Below are positions 49,057 to 57,830 of a stretch of 64,000 bases of DNA, in pieces (the first letter of the stretch is position 1; each line of letters starts with the position of its first letter). The notes under the pieces were generated by a model. It saw only the letters and a program-made list of their open reading frames with translations, did no database searches and had not been told where the DNA came from. A program made the translations under genes and the position numbers. Source of the stretch: Flavobacteriales bacterium (GTDB lineage: Bacteria; Bacteroidota; Bacteroidia; Flavobacteriales_D; Sanyastnellaceae); assembly GCA_947488195.1 (NCBI GenBank), contig CANKYR010000001.1:1-64000 (forward strand). The letters are read 5' to 3'.

Positions 49057-51051
49057 ATGACCCAAGAAGAAGAACTCAAATATTTACGCGGGCGGATTGC
49101 CGAATTGGAGCAGTCTGAGCATAAAGCTTTGAATAGCGCTGAAAAATTGATTTTCAATCGCGAGGCAAAGTTCAAGGGAATTATAGATAATTTTCATTTA
49201 GGTCTTCTTGAGGTAGCCCCAGACGGACGGATTATACGAGCGAATGAGTCGTTTTGCGAAATGAGTGGGTTCAGCTGTGAAGAATTGCAAGGTCAGGATG
49301 GTGGTGATTTGTTGTTAGACAGCGAAGAGAAAGAGCTAATGACAGCGCGCAATACGGGACGCACGGAAGGTAAAGAAGATGTTTATGAATTGCGTGTCTT
49401 CAACAAGAATAAAGAAACGCGCTACTGGTTGGTAAGCGCAGCCCCTCTTTTGGGAGATGACGGCGAGGTGCATGGATCAATTGGTATTCATTGGGACATT
49501 ACCGAGATGAAACAATTGGAATTTGAGTTGAAAGGAGCGCGTCACAAAGCAGAAGAATCGTCGAAAGCTAAAGCCATGTTCTTAGCGAATATGAGCCATG
49601 AAATTCGAACCCCTCTAAATGGAATTGTTGGAATGGCAGAGCAGCTAGCTCAATCTCAATTGGATGCCGACCAGCGCTATTTTGTAGACATCATGCGTTC
49701 GGCATCTTCCACGTTGTTATCGATAATAAATGATGTTTTAGATATTTCAAAAATTGAATCAGGGAAATTTAGTATTGAAACGACACCGTTCAATTTGAAC
49801 GAAACCATTCGAAGAACGTTAAGCATTTTTGGAGAGAAGGCGAAGCAAACCAATGTATCGTTGGACATAGAGCTAATGGACGACCGGGGAATTATGCATC
49901 TGGGAGATCCACACCGACTTAGTCAGGTGCTTTTCAACATTGTTGGAAACGCAATGAAGTTCACGCAAGCGGGATATGTTCGGGTGACTTCACACCTCGC
50001 TCGAGGTGAAAACGATAGATGCCTCGTTTCGTTTTCAATTGAAGACACGGGAGTTGGAATGGATATGGCTTATTTGACAAAGGTTTTTGAAGCGTTTACC
50101 CAAGAAGACGCGAGCGTTACTCGAAAGTTTGGAGGAAGCGGCTTAGGCTTGAGTATAGCGCGAAACATTGTGCACATTATGGGAGGCACCATTGAAATTG
50201 AAAGCGAAAAAGGGAAAGGCACGCGGGTTAACATTCGCATTCCAATGAGAATATCGAATGAAAAAACGAAACAGGATATAGTAGAAATTACAGACTTACA
50301 AAAATCGCTTAAAGGCCTTCGCATCTTAGCTGTTGAAGACAATGAGCTGAATCGAATGGTTCTTCAAGTTATCTTGAAGAAGTGCGAAGTTGTTTTAACC
50401 ATTGCGCATAATGGACAAGAGGCCATTGATCTTATTCAACAACAAGAATTTGACCTTGTGCTAATGGATGTTCAGATGCCAATCGTTGATGGATTAGAAG
50501 CCACGAAGTACATCCGGAATGAATTGAAAATGATCATCCCGATTATTGGATTAAGTGCAAACGCCATGCGTGAAGAGGTTGAGATTTGTAAGCAGGCGGG
50601 TATGAACGATTATTTGGTGAAACCTTATTCAGAACGAGTGCTGGTGGAAATAATGAAAAAGTGGAGTACTGAAGTGATGGCGACAGAATCTACAAAGGAC
50701 GGGAATGAAGTTGCGGAAGAGTTAGATCTTTCCGTTTTGAAACAATACGTAGGAAATGATATTGACGCATTGAGAGATATTGTTACCGGATACCTAAAGC
50801 ACCTTCCCCCACAATTGGACCGATTGGAATTGGCTTTAGTTGGTTCAGATGTTTTGGCTTTGCGTCACGAGCTTCATCAGTTGAAAGCGAGCATGGAAAT
50901 TATAGGTGTCCGTCCAGACGGACTATCTTTTGCAGCCATTTCGAACGAATTGAAATCAGATGGTTTATCTGACCTTGTGAAAACTGCCATTAACTCTGTT
51001 ATTACAAAAGGAAAGGACGCCATTATTAGTCTACGCAAGACCGTTGAATAG
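49057..51051 (+). CDS. Soluble hybrid sensor histidine kinase (PAS - HK - REC - HPt)
   Basis: PAS region, ANMSHEIRTPLNGIVGMAEQ, FGGSGLGLSIARNIV, receiver LAVEDNELNR...LVLMDVQMPIVDG, C-terminal HPt-like LHQLKASMEIIG; no TM segment. Confidence 0.93.
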   Translation: MTQEEELKYLRGRIAELEQSEHKALNSAEKLIFNREAKFKGIIDNFHLGLLEVAPDGRIIRANESFCEMSGFSCEELQGQDGGDLLLDSEEKELMTARNTGRTEGKEDVYELRVFNKNKETRYWLVSAAPLLGDDGEVHGSIGIHWDITEMKQLEFELKGARHKAEESSKAKAMFLANMSHEIRTPLNGIVGMAEQLAQSQLDADQRYFVDIMRSASSTLLSIINDVLDISKIESGKFSIETTPFNLNETIRRTLSIFGEKAKQTNVSLDIELMDDRGIMHLGDPHRLSQVLFNIVGNAMKFTQAGYVRVTSHLARGENDRCLVSFSIEDTGVGMDMAYLTKVFEAFTQEDASVTRKFGGSGLGLSIARNIVHIMGGTIEIESEKGKGTRVNIRIPMRISNEKTKQDIVEITDLQKSLKGLRILAVEDNELNRMVLQVILKKCEVVLTIAHNGQEAIDLIQQQEFDLVLMDVQMPIVDGLEATKYIRNELKMIIPIIGLSANAMREEVEICKQAGMNDYLVKPYSERVLVEIMKKWSTEVMATESTKDGNEVAEELDLSVLKQYVGNDIDALRDIVTGYLKHLPPQLDRLELALVGSDVLALRHELHQLKASMEIIGVRPDGLSFAAISNELKSDGLSDLVKTAINSVITKGKDAIISLRKTVE

Positions 51052-51076
51052 GCCTATAATTTCAGCCTAAAACAAA

Positions 51077-51107
51077 CGCAGATTAAGAATTATAGTTTAA
51101 TCTTGCG
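51077..51107. promoter_or_regulatory. Inverted repeat upstream of the PP2C response regulator
   Basis: CGCAGATTAA ... TTAATCTTGCG (one bulged base, 10-nt spacer), no T-tract. Confidence 0.45.
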
Positions 51108-51124
51108 TCGTAAATCCACACCAA

Positions 51125-52378
51125 TTGAGAAGAGGAAAACGATACATTATTCTTGTAGATGATGAAGCTATTATTCTGAGCGTCTTATCGCTTCATGTAA
51201 AAAGCTTTTTACCGGAAGGAATTGAATTGCTAACCGCTAATTCAGGCGAAAGTGCGTTAGAAAAACTAAACCCCTTACTTGAAGAAGGCGGAGAACTTTT
51301 GTGTGTTATTAGCGACTATATGATGTCTCCAATGAGAGGCAGTGAATTGTTGGGTCAATTGGAAATACTTTCACCGGCGAGTAAAAAGATAATGCTAACG
51401 GGTCAGGCTGATTTACAGGCGGTTTCAGAAGTCTTAGGTAAAGCTCGATTGTTTCGATACATAGAAAAACCCTGGGAGCCGAAGGACTTGGAGCTTACGG
51501 TGTTAGAGGCCATTCACATTTATGACAACGAAACTGAATTAGCCAAGCGGACACAAGAGCTTGAAATTCTGCACAAGGAATTGGAGCAAAAAGTTATAGA
51601 TAGAACTGCGGAATTAAATCAGAAAAACGAAGAGCTTAGGCAGGGACTTCAATACGCGCGATTTGTTCAAGAGTGCTTTTTACCAAATCACACAGATGCG
51701 TGGGATGTATTGCCGAAACTGCATGTGTTTAGCACTTCGGCAGAAGCTGTTTCAGGAGACTTTTATTGGTATAAAAATTTGGGAGATTCTGTTCTTATTG
51801 CTCAAGGCGATTGCACGGGACACGGCTTAGCTGGCGCATTGCTCACTGTTTTGGTAAGTGATTTTCTTTCTGAAAAAACAAGTCACCTTGTTGGGGCAGT
51901 TAACGTGAAGGAAATTGTGAGTGGTACTGTATACGACTTGAAGAAGAGATTGCGCAGAGATGTTCAATATTCAGATATGGTTGCAGGTTTTGACTTGGCA
52001 CTTATGCAGGTTAATTTAAAAACAGGCGACGCTGATTGGGGGAGTTTGAATTCGAATCTCATGTTGGTGAATGAAAGCAATGAGGTTGAAATTATTTCAA
52101 AGTCGAAGGGGTTTCTTCATTTAGATCTTGAACAAACAGATGTTGCCGGAGGAAAAGTGAACATAAAAGGAAAGCGAGTTGTCATGTGTTCAGATGGACT
52201 TTACGATCAAATAGGCGAAGTGTCGAACAAGCGTCTGCGTATGAGCGGACTTATTCAATGGATTGAAAGCGGACAGGTGTTCTTGGACAACAAATGCGGC
52301 ATTGACGATTTGTTTGCTACCTGGAAAGGAGCGCAAGATCAAACCGATGACGCTACGTGGGTGAGTTTTCAGCTTTAG
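51125..52378 (+). CDS. Response regulator with SpoIIE/PP2C-type phosphatase output (TTG start)
   Basis: Receiver IILVDDEAIIL...VISDYMMSPMRG...MLTG...EKPWEP; phosphatase AVSGDFYWYKN, GDCTGHGLAGAL, MCSDGLYDQIG. Confidence 0.92.
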   Translation: MRRGKRYIILVDDEAIILSVLSLHVKSFLPEGIELLTANSGESALEKLNPLLEEGGELLCVISDYMMSPMRGSELLGQLEILSPASKKIMLTGQADLQAVSEVLGKARLFRYIEKPWEPKDLELTVLEAIHIYDNETELAKRTQELEILHKELEQKVIDRTAELNQKNEELRQGLQYARFVQECFLPNHTDAWDVLPKLHVFSTSAEAVSGDFYWYKNLGDSVLIAQGDCTGHGLAGALLTVLVSDFLSEKTSHLVGAVNVKEIVSGTVYDLKKRLRRDVQYSDMVAGFDLALMQVNLKTGDADWGSLNSNLMLVNESNEVEIISKSKGFLHLDLEQTDVAGGKVNIKGKRVVMCSDGLYDQIGEVSNKRLRMSGLIQWIESGQVFLDNKCGIDDLFATWKGAQDQTDDATWVSFQL

Positions 52379-52458
52379 CAAAAATCGAAAATTTTCGAAA
52401 CTTGTCAAAAGGGGCTAATCCTTTTTGAACACCTCATTTTTATTTGAATGTCCTCAAT

Positions 52459-52466
52459 TACATTTG
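52459..52466 (+). promoter_or_regulatory. -7 promoter element 4 nt before the thyA ATG
   Basis: TACATTTG-GAGC-ATG. Confidence 0.5.
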
Positions 52467-52470
52467 GAGC

Positions 52471-53265
52471 ATGAAGCAGTATCACGATTTGTTACAACAC
52501 CTTTTAGACAACGGCGCGAAGAAGGAAGACCGCACGGGTACGGGAACTTACAGTGTTTTCGGACATCAAATGCGATTTAATTTAGCGGAAGGATTTCCGC
52601 TAATAACAACGAAGAAGCTTCATACACGAAGCATTTTCGTAGAGCTTTTGTGGTTTCTAAAAGGCGACACGAACATTTCTTATTTAAAGGATAACGGAGT
52701 TTCCATTTGGGACGAATGGGCCGATGAAAATGGAAACTTAGGTCCTGTATACGGCTACCAGTGGCGCTCATGGCCGAATCCAGACGGAAGCTCAACCGAT
52801 CAGATTGTTAATTTGGTAAACGGATTGAAAAAAAATCCGAATAGTCGCAGACACATTGTTTCTGCTTGGAACCCTTCATTCATTGAAGATATGGCGCTTC
52901 CGCCCTGCCACTGTTTGTTTCAGTTTTATGTGGCGGAAGGAAAATTGAGTTGTCAATTGTACCAAAGAAGTTGCGATACGTTTTTAGGAGTTCCCTTCAA
53001 CATAGCATCATACGCTTTGTTGGTTCATATGATTGCGCAAGTATGCGATTTGGAAGTGGGTGATTTTGTTTGGACCGGTGGAGATGTGCATTTGTATTCC
53101 AACCACGTAGATCAAGCGAAACTGCAATTGACCCGCGAACACCGCACACTTCCAACTTTAAAATTGAATCCGAATGTGAAAGATCTTTTTGCATTCACCA
53201 TGGACGATATTTCAATTGAAAACTACGATCCGCATCCACACATTAAAGCAGCAGTTGCTATCTAA
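52471..53265 (+). CDS. thyA: Thymidylate synthase
   Basis: [68 protein letters not shown]; true start probably the internal ATG of the 52444 ORF. Confidence 0.97.
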   Translation: MKQYHDLLQHLLDNGAKKEDRTGTGTYSVFGHQMRFNLAEGFPLITTKKLHTRSIFVELLWFLKGDTNISYLKDNGVSIWDEWADENGNLGPVYGYQWRSWPNPDGSSTDQIVNLVNGLKKNPNSRRHIVSAWNPSFIEDMALPPCHCLFQFYVAEGKLSCQLYQRSCDTFLGVPFNIASYALLVHMIAQVCDLEVGDFVWTGGDVHLYSNHVDQAKLQLTREHRTLPTLKLNPNVKDLFAFTMDDISIENYDPHPHIKAAVAI

Positions 53266-53774
53266 TGGAAATTTCAGTAATCGCCGCCATGGGCTTGAAT
53301 CGTGAGATTGGTAAAGACAACGATTTAATGTGGCACCTCCCAAACGATATGAAGTTCTTCAAGGATACTACGAAGGGCCATCACATTATCATGGGAAGAA
53401 AAAACTACGAAAGCATTCCGCTCGCATTTCGTCCGTTTAAAAATCGCGTGAACATTGTTTTATCGCGCGATAAAAATTACGACGCTCCCGGATGTGTGGT
53501 CTTCGACGAACTAAGTCGGGCATTGGGTTTTTCGCGCGAAGGAGGAGAAACAGAAGTGTTTATTATTGGCGGCGAGCAAATCTATGCTTGGGCGCTTCGT
53601 GAGGGCTTTGTTCAGCATATTTATTTGACGCATATTGAAGGTGAATTCCCAGGCGCTCATGCGCATTTTCCTGAATTCGATGCGAGTTTATATTCGAGAG
53701 AATTGATTTTGGAACAGGGAGTTGATGAGAGGCATAAGTTTGGGTTTAAGACTTACAAATACACGTTGGTTTAG
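53265..53774 (+). CDS. folA: Dihydrofolate reductase
   Basis: ISVIAAMGLNREIGKDNDLMWHLPNDMKFFKDTTKGHHIIMGRKNYES, FIIGGEQIYAWAL. Confidence 0.97.
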   Translation: MEISVIAAMGLNREIGKDNDLMWHLPNDMKFFKDTTKGHHIIMGRKNYESIPLAFRPFKNRVNIVLSRDKNYDAPGCVVFDELSRALGFSREGGETEVFIIGGEQIYAWALREGFVQHIYLTHIEGEFPGAHAHFPEFDASLYSRELILEQGVDERHKFGFKTYKYTLV

Positions 53775-53902
53775 TTGCTTTGCAAGGTCTTTCAGAAGGT
53801 CGCTACGCGAAGCGTCCTTGCAAAGCACCTTTCGTAGAACCTTGTCAATACACCTTCCGCAGGACCTTTCGTAGAACCTTGTGAACACACCTCTCGCAGA
53901 AT
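53775..53902. repeat. Tandem array of 12-13 nt micro-hairpin modules (locus 2)
   Basis: Seven contiguous modules at 53816-53901: CCTTGCAAAGCA, CCTTTCGTAGAA, CCTTGTCAATACA, CCTTCCGCAGGA, CCTTTCGTAGAA, CCTTGTGAACACA, CCTCTCGCAGAA; preceded by TTGCTTTGCAAGG, TCTTTCAGAAGG, TCGCTACGCGAAGCGT; convergent gap folA/mmcQ. Confidence 0.85.
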
Positions 53903-54241
53903 CTATTTATTCTTCTTTGATTTAGGCTTTACCAGATCGAAGCTGTGTTGAACGAGTTCTTTCAATAATTTATCGGGAACGTCGCTGTTCGGGATGACAA
54001 GGTTCCAATGTTTTTTGCTGGTGTGGTAACCGGGTTGAATGCCGTTGTATTCTTCACGAAGTTCAATGGCTCTTTCGGGGTCGCATTTGAGGTTGATTCC
54101 TTTTTCGAAGTTGTCGAGATTAACCATGGCGAAGATTTTATTTTCAATTCGAAAAACCAAAGCACTTTCGTCGAAGGGTAAATCAGACGTTACCTCTTCA
54201 CTAATGGCTTGACATGTTTCGAAAAAATCTTCTATGTTCAT
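53903..54241 (-). CDS. MmcQ/YjbR family protein
   Basis: MNIEDFFETCQAISEEVTSDLPFDESALVFRIENKIFAMVNLD...INLKCDPERAIELREEYNGIQPGYHTSKKHWNLV; start set at the internal ATG (54241). Confidence 0.9.
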   Translation of the reverse strand: MNIEDFFETCQAISEEVTSDLPFDESALVFRIENKIFAMVNLDNFEKGINLKCDPERAIELREEYNGIQPGYHTSKKHWNLVIPNSDVPDKLLKELVQHSFDLVKPKSKKNK

Positions 54242-55167
54242 CAGTCGTACGCTGCACAAGGAACGTGATTGCGTTCTTTGAGTCCGCAAGCACGGAAGCC
54301 TAGGGTAATTTCATGCGAATTGGTAGCGGCATAACGCAAACGATTTGCGGTAATGTCGTAGGCGTATGCAATCGTTAAGTACGGAAGCGCATCTAATTTC
54401 ACAAGTGCAGACCCTCCGTGCCCCGTTCTGCCTGCGAGACCAATTGCAATGACTTTTTTGTAATCAAGCATCGCCTGTCCCTCTAAAGAAGGTTTGCTTT
54501 TCCCCACGTAATTCAACAACGCGGCTGGTTTAAATGTGAATTTGTCATTCAATTGAACGGCCCTACCATACGCTAACGTAAAGTGCCTTCTCATCTGTGT
54601 ATCTGGAAGTCCTTTTACTTTTGGTTGAGTGAGTTGTCGAATGGATAAACCATAGAATCGATCTTTTCGGTAAAGCCACAATCCGAAATTCACCGTAGGG
54701 GCTACGATGCTTCCCAAAGAGTTTCCAATCACCGGATCTATTTCAATGTCGGGCATTGAAATTCCACCTAAACCAAGGCGGTATTGCGTAAAGCCCACGC
54801 CAATTCCTGAAGACAAGGAGTAGCCCTTCGTTAATTTCATGTGGTAAGCGTAGTTAGCTACGAGTGACGTGGTGCCGAACGGTCCATAGGAATCGTTTTC
54901 CACCATAACACCGAGGCCGTGAAAATTGTATCTGCGTTGCCCGAATTTGTTATGAACGTTTACATAACCTGTTGTTGGTGCACCCTGAAATCCTGTCCAC
55001 TGCTTGCGGTATCCTACACGAGCCTCCAAGCAAGGCGTGCTTCCGGTTACAGCGGGATTGTAATTTAAATAGTTGTACGTGAAATTCGTGTAATGCGGAA
55101 GCTGTTGTGCTTGCACGTTGGAACTGAAGATCCACAAAAGGGCGAGTATGGTCAGGATCTTTTTCAT
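54241..55167 (-). CDS. PorP/SprF family type IX secretion outer-membrane protein
   Basis: QLPHYTNFTYNYLNYNPAVTGSTPCLEARVGYRKQWTGFQGAPTTGYVNVH. Confidence 0.92.
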   Translation of the reverse strand: MKKILTILALLWIFSSNVQAQQLPHYTNFTYNYLNYNPAVTGSTPCLEARVGYRKQWTGFQGAPTTGYVNVHNKFGQRRYNFHGLGVMVENDSYGPFGTTSLVANYAYHMKLTKGYSLSSGIGVGFTQYRLGLGGISMPDIEIDPVIGNSLGSIVAPTVNFGLWLYRKDRFYGLSIRQLTQPKVKGLPDTQMRRHFTLAYGRAVQLNDKFTFKPAALLNYVGKSKPSLEGQAMLDYKKVIAIGLAGRTGHGGSALVKLDALPYLTIAYAYDITANRLRYAATNSHEITLGFRACGLKERNHVPCAAYD

Positions 55168-56177
55168 CTTAATATGGAAACGATTCCGACATACGGTGGT
55201 ATGTACAAGTTATAGGTATTCAATTCAATGACGTAGTAGTACGCACCAGTAGGTAAATACTTTCCGTTGTTTGTGCCGTCCCACGGCGTGCGATATCCGA
55301 GCGATTTAAATACTTGTTGTCCCCATCTATCGAAAACACTTACCACAGCGGCTTCGAATACGGGTCGGTCAATTCCGCCGATTGTCCAAGTGTCATCTAT
55401 GTTATCGTCATTCGGAGTAAGTGCGTTGTAGATTGAAATTGGAGATAGAATATTGACGAAAATGGGAGCGTTCACTGTGCAGTCTCCGATGGTTCCAACC
55501 GCGGAAATGGAGATCGTTTGTCCTTCTTCAGTTGGATAAAAGGTCATGGTTGAATCGCTGGTTATCTCGTTGAATTCCGGCATTGGCTCCCAAGTGTAGG
55601 TTGTCCCAGGGCTACCCCCTTGTGCCATCGCAGAAGTCGATTCGCCTAAGACAATTTCATAAGGGGAAGTTCCTGCTATAATATCTACCGCAGTTCCTCC
55701 AATGAATAAATCGTATGAACAAATTCCGAAAAGCGGGTCGTGATCTGAACCCACTAGAATTACATAATCGTGATCAGGAAGCAATCCACCCACAAAAAAA
55801 ACTTCACTCGAATCTGTGGAGAAACAAGGACTAATAATGTTGTATGACGCCGGTAAGCAAGGGTCTGAAGAGGGAATTAGTTCGGCAACCACAAGGCCCA
55901 TGGTGTTGTTCCCAGAAAAATCATCGCAATCCTGAAGAAGCATTGCCGCTTCAAGGACACCGTTTGGAGTGGTTCCAGTATGAAAGCTGTAGAAGTTTGT
56001 CATGGAGTAGCTGAAACACCCCGTGTTGAATGGAGCGGAAACCAATTGTTCGGTCGTCACAGGGGCATCGGCGCACAATACATTGCTTGCAACACCCGCA
56101 CACGGTTGTGCCATTGCTTGAGCAACAAAGAAAAATAGTGATATGGCTAAAAACAGCTGTTTCATTTGACTATTCAA
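55164..56177 (-). CDS. T9SS type B (CHU_C / gliding motility-associated) C-terminal domain protein
   Basis: YNALTPNDDNIDDTWTIGGI...VSVFDRWGQQVFKSLGYRTPWDGTNNGKYLPTGAYYYVIEL. Confidence 0.92.
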   Translation of the reverse strand: MNSQMKQLFLAISLFFFVAQAMAQPCAGVASNVLCADAPVTTEQLVSAPFNTGCFSYSMTNFYSFHTGTTPNGVLEAAMLLQDCDDFSGNNTMGLVVAELIPSSDPCLPASYNIISPCFSTDSSEVFFVGGLLPDHDYVILVGSDHDPLFGICSYDLFIGGTAVDIIAGTSPYEIVLGESTSAMAQGGSPGTTYTWEPMPEFNEITSDSTMTFYPTEEGQTISISAVGTIGDCTVNAPIFVNILSPISIYNALTPNDDNIDDTWTIGGIDRPVFEAAVVSVFDRWGQQVFKSLGYRTPWDGTNNGKYLPTGAYYYVIELNTYNLYIPPYVGIVSILR

Positions 56178-56670
56178 AAGTAATCATGACCGATCCTTTT
56201 TCAACGGCTTGACCAGCATTCACTGAAATGCTTTTGACTACCCCGTCGGTTGGGCTCTTGATTACGTTTTCCATTTTCATAGCTTCTAAAATTAATAGAG
56301 GCTCGTCTTTTTTAATTTCTTTTCCAACTTCGGCACTAATGGAAAGCACAAGCCCGGGCATTGGAGATTTCACTTGTTTAATTTTCGCGCTGTTGGCAGA
56401 AGAGAATCCTAACGAATTCAACAATGCGTCTAGCGGCTCTTCTAACCGAACCTCCGTTGTTTTATTGTTAACCTTCAAGATAACTTTTTTCTCTTCCTTG
56501 GAAAGAGAAAGAACTTCTACGTTTACACTTTTCCCCTTCCACACAAAATGCAGATGAGCCCCATTTTGCAGTACGTCTAGCGGTAACGACTGGTCGTTTA
56601 ACACAACGGTTTTACTGTTGGTGTTCGAAGAAACTTCGAATGCGGTGGCGTTATTTACAGTGGCCTTCAT
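56170..56670 (-). CDS. Biotin carboxyl carrier (biotin/lipoyl attachment) protein
   Basis: SPMPGLVLSISAEVGKEIKKDEPLLILEAMKMENVIKSP (AMKM biotinylation motif). Confidence 0.92.
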   Translation of the reverse strand: MKATVNNATAFEVSSNTNSKTVVLNDQSLPLDVLQNGAHLHFVWKGKSVNVEVLSLSKEEKKVILKVNNKTTEVRLEEPLDALLNSLGFSSANSAKIKQVKSPMPGLVLSISAEVGKEIKKDEPLLILEAMKMENVIKSPTDGVVKSISVNAGQAVEKGSVMITFE

Positions 56671-56714
56671 TTCTTATTCGTCTTACGTACGCGAAGCTAA
56701 CTAAATTCGCGCAG

Positions 56715-57821
56715 ATGATGGGTGTCTATTTTCATATTCCGTTCTGCAGGCATGCCTGTCACTATTGCGATTTTCATTTTTCTACGAAGCTTGATGCGCA
56801 AGAAGATTTGGTTGTGGCTATGTTGAAGGAAATGTCGCTTCGCAAGGAAGAGATTGTTCAACATGAAATAAACACAATCTACTTCGGCGGGGGAACACCG
56901 TCGCTGCTTACTGAATCGCAGCTCGGAAGAATGTTAGAGAGCTTGGGAGAAGGAATGTCTTCGGCCAAAGAAATTACGTTGGAAGCCAATCCGGAAGACC
57001 TTACACCTGAATATTTGCGGATGCTTCAGCGCCTAGGAATAAACAGGCTGAGCATAGGAGTTCAATCTTTTTATAACGAGCACCTCGAATACATGAACCG
57101 CAAGCACACCGGTGCTCAAGCGGAAGCCGCGATCAAACGCGCTCAAGACTCGGGAATCACCAACATTACAGCAGATCTTATTTTTGGAATTCCTATTGCC
57201 ACGTTTTCACAATGGCAGTCTAATGTTGAGCAATTACTTCAACTGGAAATTCCGCATTTCAGTGCCTATGCGCTTACGATTGAAGAGAAAACAGTTTTCG
57301 GCGCTCGTCAGAAAAAAGGAATTTTAGAACCGCAAAAAGACGAAGAAGTTGAAAAGAGTTTTTTGTATTTGCATGAAACTGCGAAGCTTCTCGGATACGA
57401 GCATTACGAGCTTTCGAATTACGCGAAGCCAAGCTTTCGCTCTGTTCATAACGGGAATTACTGGAAAGGCATTCCCTATGTGGGTTTCGGGCCTTCAGCG
57501 CATTCTTTTTCAGAAGGAAAACGTCGCTGGAACATTTCGAACAATCCGCAATACATCCGTTCAATTGAATTGAAGAAAGATTTTTTTGAGGTGGAAGAAT
57601 TGACAGAAGTCGATCGTTTAAACGAACGTATTATGGTTGGCCTTCGAACCTGTGGTGGAATAGATTGGAAAGACTTTCCAGATGATTGGAGAAAAGACAA
57701 CGAGCGAAATTTTTTCAAATTTGTAGAAGGTGGAAATGCAGAAATGGATGAATCAGGATTTCGACTTACGCCGAAGGGATGGCTCATTTCCAACCACATT
57801 ATTTCATCATTATTTATTTAA
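56715..57821 (+). CDS. hemW: Radical SAM heme chaperone HemW
   Basis: MMGVYFHIPFCRHACHYCDFHFS, YFGGGTPSLL, INRLSIGVQSF; start moved from 56640 to the internal ATG. Confidence 0.95.
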   Translation: MMGVYFHIPFCRHACHYCDFHFSTKLDAQEDLVVAMLKEMSLRKEEIVQHEINTIYFGGGTPSLLTESQLGRMLESLGEGMSSAKEITLEANPEDLTPEYLRMLQRLGINRLSIGVQSFYNEHLEYMNRKHTGAQAEAAIKRAQDSGITNITADLIFGIPIATFSQWQSNVEQLLQLEIPHFSAYALTIEEKTVFGARQKKGILEPQKDEEVEKSFLYLHETAKLLGYEHYELSNYAKPSFRSVHNGNYWKGIPYVGFGPSAHSFSEGKRRWNISNNPQYIRSIELKKDFFEVEELTEVDRLNERIMVGLRTCGGIDWKDFPDDWRKDNERNFFKFVEGGNAEMDESGFRLTPKGWLISNHIISSLFI

Positions 57822-57830
57822 TCTTGTAAC

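Noticed and set aside
53816-53901. CRISPR-like repeat array
   Set aside because: Units are only 12-13 nt, vary in sequence, and have no unique spacers; no cas genes are present.
53775-53902. Short tandem-repeat protein-coding ORF
   Set aside because: 13-nt units break the 12-nt frame and no ORF in the track spans the array.
56640-56714. N-terminal extension of HemW, with similar extensions of thyA, rlmN and mmcQ/yjbR ORFs
   Set aside because: Extensions overlap the upstream gene or promoter; internal ATGs give the family-typical N-termini.
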